From Mycoavidus sp. HKI (GTDB lineage: Bacteria; Pseudomonadota; Gammaproteobacteria; Burkholderiales; Burkholderiaceae): 64,000 nt of DNA. The position numbers were made by a program, and so were the translations under genes. Each line of letters begins with the position of its first letter. Positions within the stretch are counted from its first letter, which is position 1. The stretch spans positions 759,501 to 823,500 of the forward strand of contig NZ_CP076444.2 of the NCBI RefSeq assembly GCF_020023735.2, given 5' to 3'. The notes under the pieces are model-generated. The model saw only the letters and a program-made list of their open reading frames with translations, did no database searches and was not told the DNA's origin. Shown here piece by piece: positions 58,776 to 64,000 of this stretch.

Positions 58776-58795
58776 TTACGCCATTTTTACGCCAA
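58776..58795 (+). repeat. 20-bp island-end repeat, right copy
   Basis: TTACGCCATTTTTACGCCAA, identical to 46429-46448, 38 bp inside the right attachment repeat. Confidence 0.7.
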
Positions 58796-58833
58796 ATTAC
58801 AGAAATTCTATTATTTTTAATGGTTATTGGGTG

Positions 58834-58890
58834 CCGGTCCCCGGCACCAGTCCGCTTTTGGATCGCGTAGACGATCAACGAACATTGTGT
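58834..58890 (+). repeat. Island attachment site, right copy
   Basis: CCGGTCCCCGGCACCAGTCC and the following bases to AACATT repeat the tRNA-Leu 3' end at 46279-46335 (26 bp identical, three mismatches over 57 bp). There is no tRNA body upstream, so this is the displaced copy. The rest of 58641-59135 is without a gene. Confidence 0.85.
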
Positions 58891-59135
58891 GATGTTAACG
58901 TTATTCGCGCCGACATCATTTCCCCCACATTTATGCCCCTTCCCACAATGTGGTGCGTAGTGCGACGCGAATGGGGGTGTTTGGGTGAGAATCATTGTAG
59001 CGATATTAGGAGGCCGTCGGCACCAGTTCACCGTGATAGCGGAGATTAGAGCAATAGATTTAAAAAAATATTCTATAGTGAAAGAGTAATAAGGGAGTAT
59101 TAAAGAAGGGAGTATTAAAGAAGTAAGGAGGTAAT

Positions 59136-59294
59136 ATGTTTTCAAGAATCGTTTCGAAATCTACTGAGCTTGGGAAGCCGTTGGGCAATACTTTTGACCG
59201 TGGCAAGATTGCTTTGAAGCGAGCCAATGAATATTTAAGAAAAGAAAGAAATTTAAGCTGGCGCAAGGCTCCGATGCGGCGAAATTTGCCCTGA
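59136..59294 (+). CDS. Small basic protein of unknown function
   Basis: A 52-codon frame with a very strong ribosome site (AAGGAGG, 59125-59131) 5 bp before ATG: MFSRIVSKSTELGKPLGNTF, DRGKIALKRANEYLRKERNL, SWRKAPMRRNLP. It is strongly basic with one likely helix. Upstream are two tandem copies of GGAGTATTAAAGAAG. No similarity is recognised. It is not excluded that it is the start of a longer decayed gene. Confidence 0.5.
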   Translation: MFSRIVSKSTELGKPLGNTFDRGKIALKRANEYLRKERNLSWRKAPMRRNLP

Positions 59295-59422
59295 AATGTG
59301 CTCTCTCACTAGAGAAAAAATGCTATGAGGCTACGTAGTTGTATGCCTCATAGGATAGGGCAAGCCACGCAGGCCCGAAGCTGTGGCCAACGGCTTAGCA
59401 GGTTCCGTTAAATATACAAAAA

Positions 59423-59602
59423 TCAAAGGGTTAGCCGAGAATCCGCTCCGTAATCAATAGAAAGGTATAGCCCGAAACCCTTATCTCTTTTAGGGGCTTC
59501 TAGTTTTGCCGAACCACATTCGGGGGCAGCAGGGCTTTCAATCAATACTTCGGCGGGAATATGCAGCCCGTGATGCAGCCGCTGAAAAATGAGGCTAAAA
59601 CT
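59423..59602 (-). pseudogene. HigA-type antitoxin C-terminal remnant
   Basis: The minus strand reads TSFSLIFQRLHHGLHIPAEV, LIESPAAPECGSAK and further, ending at TGA 59423-59425. The RLHHGLHIPAEVLI segment is the hallmark after the helix-turn-helix of HigA/XRE antitoxins (R-L-H-x-G-L-x-I-P-x-x-x-L). The DNA-binding start is replaced by the unrelated J-domain gene region, and no toxin gene is seen. The rest of 59295-59588 contains only a 9-bp hairpin (CTATGAGGC / GCCTCATAG, 59323-59353). Confidence 0.55.
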
Positions 59603-59666
59603 TGTATCTCAAGTTAAAATATGTACAATTATTATTTTTCTCCTGCTTTCAGTAAAAAATCAACCT

Positions 59667-60776
59667 ATGACCAGAACAAACAATTGGTCTGTCAGTATTT
59701 CATCTGATCAAAACAACCTTGCACTGTCGAAAGAACAAAAAGCGTTCAACTCTCTGATCAAACAGATTGATAAGCGACGCAAGCGGCTTGGCGCTTGGGA
59801 AACCGTGGCATCCGCATTCCAACAACAATACGTCAACGATCTCTTGCCTCTTGAACAGGCCTCGACCGCTTTGCAAATCCAGATGGTACATTGCCTCGAT
59901 CGGGCTTATGGCCAAAAGGGGCTCACCCAAGCAGAACGTCGTAAGACCGCAGCCGTCATTGTCGATTGGGCGCGTGATCTGATCGACGAAGAGGAGAGTT
60001 TGAAAACCATTTACAACAAATACAACCCGATTGACTACGACAGCGAAACTGCCACCGAAGTCGACGATATGAAGTCGATGTTGGAGGCGATGCTCGGTGT
60101 CGATCTAGGCGATGAGGACATAAGCTCCCCTGAAGATTTATTGCAACACGCTCAAGCGCATATCGAGCAACAACAAGTGCAAGCAGAAGCCGAGGCTACA
60201 GCGCGGGAAGCACGCCGGGCGGCAAGAAAAAAATCACCCAAACAACTTGCGGCAGAAGCTCGCGCACACGAAGAGCAGGCGCAGATTAGCCTTTCGATCC
60301 GTGAGGTCTATCGCAAACTAGCCAGTGCCCTGCACCCCGATCGCGAAGCTGATCCGCAAGAACGTGATCGGAAAACCAAGCTGATGCAACGCGTCAATGC
60401 CGCTTATACCAAGAACAACCTATTACAGTTGTTGGAGTTGCAACTGGAACTGGAGCATATTGATCAGCATTCGATCAACGGCATCAGCGAAAACCGGCTG
60501 AAACACTACAACAGGGTCTTGAAAGAGCAAGTTCGCGAACTGGATCAAGAAATCCTGCATGTCGAAGCCACATTTCGGCATACTTATGGAATAAGGTCTT
60601 TTGAGGAACTGTCTCCAGATATTGCTTTACGAAATCTTGCTATTGAAATCAAAAATTTCCGGCAAAACATCCGAGTTCTTGAGCGTGATCTTGTTGCGTT
60701 CGAAGACATCAAGAATTTGAAGCGCTGGCTTAAGACCTTCAAGCTCGCGTCGGCTAGATCTATATCATTCGTATAG
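59667..60776 (+). CDS. J-domain (DnaJ-like) protein
   Basis: A 369-residue protein from ATG 59667; a longer frame from 59589 would add a hydrophobic segment (ICTIIIFLLLSV) that could be a membrane anchor, so the start is uncertain. The J domain is in the middle: SIREVYRKLASALHPDREAD with the HPD motif at residues 223-225, then KTKLMQRVNAAYTKNNLLQL. An alanine/glutamate-rich coiled coil precedes it (about 155-205), and a further coiled coil ends the protein. J domains stimulate Hsp70 ATPase. Similar proteins with a central J domain occur beside mobile elements; the client is unknown. Confidence 0.8.
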   Translation: MTRTNNWSVSISSDQNNLALSKEQKAFNSLIKQIDKRRKRLGAWETVASAFQQQYVNDLLPLEQASTALQIQMVHCLDRAYGQKGLTQAERRKTAAVIVDWARDLIDEEESLKTIYNKYNPIDYDSETATEVDDMKSMLEAMLGVDLGDEDISSPEDLLQHAQAHIEQQQVQAEAEATAREARRAARKKSPKQLAAEARAHEEQAQISLSIREVYRKLASALHPDREADPQERDRKTKLMQRVNAAYTKNNLLQLLELQLELEHIDQHSINGISENRLKHYNRVLKEQVRELDQEILHVEATFRHTYGIRSFEELSPDIALRNLAIEIKNFRQNIRVLERDLVAFEDIKNLKRWLKTFKLASARSISFV

Positions 60777-60906
60777 AGGGGCGGCCGGGTTGGCGAGTCA
60801 GAGCAAGTCAGGTCTGGGAGGGACGCTATAAGTGCCGATCCCTGCTGGGCCCTCTGCCTTAGAATATGCCTATCACTTGCCTAATACCTTAATTCAAGCG
60901 TTAGGC

Positions 60907-61551
60907 TTATGAAATGAACCTATCTGCAACGTGTGGATTGGTTTTGCGCTCTTGCCCAAAAGTAGAGGTGCGGCCATGCCCAGGAATAAAAGTCACATCG
61001 TCTCCAAGAGGCCATAAGCGGCTCCGAATAGAATGAATCAACTCGGCATGATTGCCGCGAGGAAAATCGGTGCGGCCGATGGAGTGAGCAAACAATACAT
61101 CGCCTACCATGGCCAAGCGATGCGCTCGGCTAAAAAAGATAATATGCCCCGGTGTGTGGCCTGGGCAATGATAGACCTCTAGCATTTCTTCCCCGAAATA
61201 CACACGATCTTCGTTTTCTAGCCAGCGGTCAGGTTCAAATACGCTGGCGGCTGGAAAGCCAAAGCGTACGCTTTGCTCTGGCAATAAATCTAGCCAAAAA
61301 CGTTCTTCTTTCTGAGGCCCCTCAATGGGGACATGATATTTGCGCGCCAGTGCTTGTGCGCCGCCGCAATGATCAAGATGGCCATGCGTTAGAAACACTT
61401 TCTCTAAAGTGGCGCCTTCTTTATCGATTTGCTCCTCGATACGCTCTAAATCTCCACCAGGGTCTACTGCTGCTGCGCGATTGCTCGCCTCACAGATGAG
61501 TAGAGTGCAGTTTTGCTTAAAAGGCGTGACGGGGATGATTTTAGTTTTCAT
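60907..61551 (-). CDS. Metallo-beta-lactamase-fold hydrolase (glyoxalase II-like)
   Basis: A 214-residue MBL-fold protein of the short glyoxalase II/YcbL group. The binuclear metal site is visible: H56-x-H58-x-D60-H61 in LTHGHLDHCGGA, H at YHCPGHTPGHI and the final histidine in FIPGHGRTSTF, with the bridging Asp in MVGDVLFAHSIGRTDFPRG. It probably hydrolyses a thioester such as S-lactoylglutathione. It is convergent with the island-side J-domain gene and follows the XRE regulator by 17 bp on the same strand. Confidence 0.93.
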   Translation of the reverse strand: MKTKIIPVTPFKQNCTLLICEASNRAAAVDPGGDLERIEEQIDKEGATLEKVFLTHGHLDHCGGAQALARKYHVPIEGPQKEERFWLDLLPEQSVRFGFPAASVFEPDRWLENEDRVYFGEEMLEVYHCPGHTPGHIIFFSRAHRLAMVGDVLFAHSIGRTDFPRGNHAELIHSIRSRLWPLGDDVTFIPGHGRTSTFGQERKTNPHVADRFIS

Positions 61552-61568
61552 GGCAAAGCACAGGTTGG

Positions 61569-62027
61569 TTAGGGCGCGCTGGTTTTTTGCGATTTTTTAT
61601 TCTGAAATGCTTGACGCAGTTCCAGATATACGCCTAAAACGCTATCAAGTGCGGCCACTACGTTATTTGGCAAGGCTCCCACTTTATCCGCATCGATCAA
61701 TTTTTGGATCAACTGACGTACGGTAAGCGTTAGATTTTCATGATGACTAATTAATTTTTGTTCAAACGCTAAGAGTGGTTTGTCTTTCTTGGCCCGTTTT
61801 CGGGCAGAAATAGCTTCGTCCCCAAATTGCAGCCATTCTGGCGATACCCCTAGCGCTTCAGCGACAGCCGGCAGCCGGGTTCTATGCGGCGCTGTACCGC
61901 CTTTATTTTCTGCCCGTTCCCAATGCTGAACGGCTTGCCAACTTTTAACTCCTACTTTCTGGGCAAGCTCTTCTAGCGAAAACTTTTTTTCTAGGCGCTT
62001 TTGTTTGATTCGTGCATGTATGTCCAT
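61569..62027 (-). CDS. XRE-family helix-turn-helix regulator
   Basis: A 152-residue protein from ATG 62027; a longer frame from 62063 is less likely because MDIHARIKQKRLEKKFSLEE is the normal start of this type. The helix-turn-helix is at residues 5-70 (FSLEELAQKVGVKSWQAVQH, RLPAVAEALGVSPEWLQFG). The rest is helical and may mediate oligomerisation. It resembles phage-type repressors without a LexA-like peptidase part. Together with the MBL gene it may form a small operon; the promoter lies in 62028-62390. Confidence 0.85.
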   Translation of the reverse strand: MDIHARIKQKRLEKKFSLEELAQKVGVKSWQAVQHWERAENKGGTAPHRTRLPAVAEALGVSPEWLQFGDEAISARKRAKKDKPLLAFEQKLISHHENLTLTVRQLIQKLIDADKVGALPNNVVAALDSVLGVYLELRQAFQNKKSQKTSAP

Positions 62028-62063
62028 GTCATACAATGTACCTGCCAGAAAAAGTAGCGTCAC

Positions 62064-62390
62064 TGCAAATTTTTCTTGTTAAACAAAAATAACTGGCATA
62101 TATTGATACATAAAGATGGTTTTAGAGTGATTGCTTTAACCATTTTTTAACCTAAGTCACTGAAAATAAAGTGAAAAAGGAAAGAGTTGGATTTCCCAAG
62201 AGGGGCGATAGTGCGGGAGGTCAGTGTGTTAAACCATTTATAGCGAATCAAGGGAAGCGCCGATGTCGACGATTAGCTCACCGGTTTTGATCAGGAGCGG
62301 GCTAGGGAGTTTATGTGACCTCTTGCCTTATCATCTATTTTATAACCCAATAATCGCAGTGCAGCAGGCTTTTTGCGGGCAGGAATGCGT
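62064..62390. other. Intergenic region between the XRE regulator and the conjugative-element genes
   Basis: About 330 bp between divergent genes, AT-rich near 62070-62170 and presumably carrying the two promoters. No gene, hairpin with a T-run or repeat could be supported. An AGGA ribosome site precedes ATG 62391. Confidence 0.4.
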
Positions 62391-63113
62391 ATGAGCCAGC
62401 TCGCGCGTAAATTTAGTGCTAAGGACATTAAAGCCAAGCTTGCCTCATGCGTGAATGCCCAAAATCCTGTCAGTCAATTGTCAGAGGGTAATGTAAGCGC
62501 TGATAATTCAACTGAAAATAAAAATATTCAACCCAAAAATACATTGCCCTGCTTGGCGCAAGGTTGCCGCCTGGATGATCGGTTGATTGAATTGAATTCA
62601 AACGATCTGCGCCGGTCTGCGTTACTTGAATTAATCACCTCTATTAGAGCTCATGCCAAGCTGGAAGGGCTCTCCAGCGCTACTTTGCAGATCTTGCGCG
62701 ATCCGGATATTGAAGGCTTGATGAATCGACTGTTGGCAATGAATTCGGTGCGCGTGTTAATTCATGCTCATACATTGAATTTTCGGTGCGAGCATATTGA
62801 GTCGATGGAGTGGGAGGACGCGGCGCTCCAGTATTTTGTACGAGCGCAAGCTAGCCTAGCGTTGCTCAGAAGTATCTTCCCCCAAGTGACGCGCGCACAG
62901 GTGGGCCGATTACGCAAAGCGTTGGCAGTCGTGCCGCCGGCTAAAGCGGTTAATCTGCCGTTGCAACAAATTCATCAAATTTACCGCATCTGGCAAAAAA
63001 TTTGCCAAGAGCGTCAAGACAATCGCGAGCGTTACATTGCGCTCCATGGCGAATTTCCGCAGTTCACGTTGACCACGTTATTTGCTGCGTTGAATGTGAA
63101 AATGAGAAAGTGA
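62391..63113 (+). CDS. Hypothetical protein in a conjugative-element gene cluster
   Basis: A 240-residue protein from ATG 62391 (AGGA six bases upstream; TTG 62373 and ATG 62385 are alternatives). I do not recognise a family with certainty. The C-terminal half is helical with LLRSIFPQVTRAQVGRLRKA, a pattern reminiscent of DUF2857/FlhD-like regulators found at this place in integrative conjugative elements. Its stop overlaps the next start (TGATG), and a PFL_4669-like gene follows, supporting an ICE origin. Confidence 0.6.
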   Translation: MSQLARKFSAKDIKAKLASCVNAQNPVSQLSEGNVSADNSTENKNIQPKNTLPCLAQGCRLDDRLIELNSNDLRRSALLELITSIRAHAKLEGLSSATLQILRDPDIEGLMNRLLAMNSVRVLIHAHTLNFRCEHIESMEWEDAALQYFVRAQASLALLRSIFPQVTRAQVGRLRKALAVVPPAKAVNLPLQQIHQIYRIWQKICQERQDNRERYIALHGEFPQFTLTTLFAALNVKMRK

Positions 63114-63346
63114 TGAGCTGGAAGCCTCGTACAGATATATTACTGAGCGAAATGGGCGACTTTGAGCGGCAATTCAATCGTTTTTGGATGCGTTCGGATG
63201 GACTGTATTTTTTCTATCTTGTATGGTTTGCCTATTATCTTAAGATTGTTGCGTGGCTTGTGCTGCTAATGGTTGAGTTTATTCAATGGAGAGTGCGTTG
63301 TTCAGCGGCTCATCAGGCGCGTACGGAGTATCGTGATGGTCACTAA
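63113..63346 (+). CDS. Small membrane protein of the conjugative-element cluster
   Basis: A 77-residue protein starting at ATG 63113, overlapping the previous stop. It has one strong hydrophobic stretch (GLYFFYLVWFAYYLKIVAWL then VLLMVEFI) and basic ends, so it is probably a single- or double-pass inner membrane protein. No family is recognised. It overlaps the next start by a few bases, so the three genes are translationally coupled. Confidence 0.6.
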   Translation: MSWKPRTDILLSEMGDFERQFNRFWMRSDGLYFFYLVWFAYYLKIVAWLVLLMVEFIQWRVRCSAAHQARTEYRDGH

Positions 63347-64000
63347 AGTACCATTACGGCCCAGGCGGTGGAGCTCTGCTCTTAATGCGTTTGCGACTTC
63401 GGCGGATTCGCCTTTTCCAGACCATTATGATCTGGAGGCCGAGCGTAAAATTGTGTGGCACTTACTACAATCGGATATGCCTGATCCGGCCGATCCGTTT
63501 TTTGCCCGTTATGAGCTTTTTTGTGAGCGCGAACAAAGCCTGAAACACATGCAGGCAACGTATGCTGCGCGGCAAAGTGCAGATGCACTTGTACCCATTA
63601 GCGATGCGCGCAAAATTAAATCGTTGGGGCAGCTTGCTGCTCAAGTGGAAGATACGATGGAGTTGCATACGGTGCATGCGATGCGGCTTTTCCTCGGTTT
63701 GGCAATTCGGCCTGGAGAATCAGGCTCTCCGAGCGCCGGGGGCAAGCGCGTGGCCGCTGCGTTGCGCGCCCTTTGGTCGTTATCAGGTAATGATAATCCT
63801 TATGCCGACTGGGCTTTGATTGAAGTTTCGAACCGTATTGCCGAAGTGCGTAAGCTCATTAGCGCAGAACAAAAGCGCATGCTAGGCAAACTTGACGGAT
63901 TGAAGCAAAAAGGGCTTTCTTATTCGATCTTACAAGCTCGGGAGCCTGCTAAGGTTCGCCTTGGTTTTGCTTCTCCATACGGTTTTATGATTGCGTTACT
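63335..64000 (+). CDS. Integrating conjugative element protein, PFL_4669 family (3' end outside window)
   Basis: The frame from ATG 63335 (MVTKVPLRPRRWSSALNAFA) is open to the window end, 222 codons. The part ELHTVHAMRLFLGLAIRPGE, then YADWALIEVSNRIAEVRKLI and RLGFASPYGFMIALL, follows the pattern of the TIGR03761/PFL_4669 ICE proteins (LHT-x-HA-x-RLW..., then SP-x-GY near the end). These proteins have no known biochemistry but mark the replication/partition region of pKLC102-like and related ICEs. It suggests that the rest of such an element lies to the right. Confidence 0.75.

Larger units (their letters stand above)
46279..58890. mobile_element. Genomic island integrated at tRNA-Leu(UAA)
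   Basis: The 12.6-kb segment is bounded by 57-bp direct repeats of the tRNA-Leu 3' end. Just inside the left end is the beginning of a phage-type integrase gene, now a pseudogene. A 20-bp sequence (TTACGCCATTTTTACGCCAA) occurs just inside both ends (46429-46448 and 58776-58795) and may be recombinase arm sites. Cargo: WD40 protein, IS66, IS4 remnant, IS982 with nested IS21, L,D-transpeptidase and an IS5 fragment. Confidence 0.8.

Noticed and set aside
58753..59049. 98-codon plus-strand frame across the right attachment site
   Set aside because: It runs through the 20-bp repeat and the tRNA-derived repeat, has no family resemblance and is better explained as non-coding.

Overview
The window looks like the chromosome of a betaproteobacterium of the order Burkholderiales. 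The housekeeping blocks (bamA-skp-lpxD-fabZ-lpxA-lpxB-rnhB, ppsR/ppsA, nfeD-stomatin, smpB/ratA/rnfH, guaB-guaA, tadA-ldcA) have the Burkholderia-type order. The moderate base composition, dense insertion-sequence wreckage, pseudogenes, a huge FHA/CdiA-like adhesin-toxin, an Rpn nuclease and a WD40 effector-like protein resemble the reduced genomes of fungal endosymbionts such as Mycoavidus or Glomeribacter. The lineage is inferred from gene content only.

Layout. 1-7.8 kb: outer-membrane and lipid A operon (bamA is cut by the window start), rnhB and a SpoU rRNA methyltransferase. 8.1-9.5 kb: an Rpn-type nuclease whose 3' end has been tandemly copied twice. 9.5-14.3 kb: ppsR divergent from ppsA, then nfeD and a band-7 protein. 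14.5-17.1 kb: two paralogous lipoproteins, each with its own terminator, around the 3' remnant of a WD40-effector-like gene. 17.2-21.6 kb: smpB, ratA, rnfH, guaB, guaA. 22-28.9 kb: a decayed integrative element behind guaA (frameshifted integrase, broken alpA), then IS481 with IS66 nested inside it, an IS21 remnant and an Rz1-like lysis remnant. 28.9-37.1 kb: a contact-dependent-inhibition-type toxin and its putative immunity gene. 37.2-39.4 kb: a group II intron with recognisable ends. 39.4-44.1 kb: two tandem solute-binding proteins, a LysR regulator and a divergent 2-hydroxycarboxylate/Na+ symporter. 44.5-45.9 kb: tadA and ldcA.

46.0-58.9 kb: the tRNA-Leu(UAA) gene is split by a group I intron. 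Its 3' end is repeated at about 58.86 kb, which delimits a 12.5-kb island. The island carries a dead integrase start, a pentapeptide-WD40 protein with fourteen WD40 repeats, a mosaic IS66, IS4 debris, an IS982 with an IS21 nested inside it, an L,D-transpeptidase and an IS5 fragment. 59-64 kb: an antitoxin remnant, a J-domain protein, a metallo-beta-lactamase-fold hydrolase, an XRE regulator, and the first genes of what looks like an integrative conjugative element (a PFL_4669-family protein runs off the end).

The most interesting material is the intron-split tRNA used as an island attachment site, the CdiA C-terminal toxin with a tightly coupled immunity gene, the double-propeller effector-like protein with a C-terminal tail also found as a remnant 31 kb away, and the precisely readable nested insertions with target duplications.
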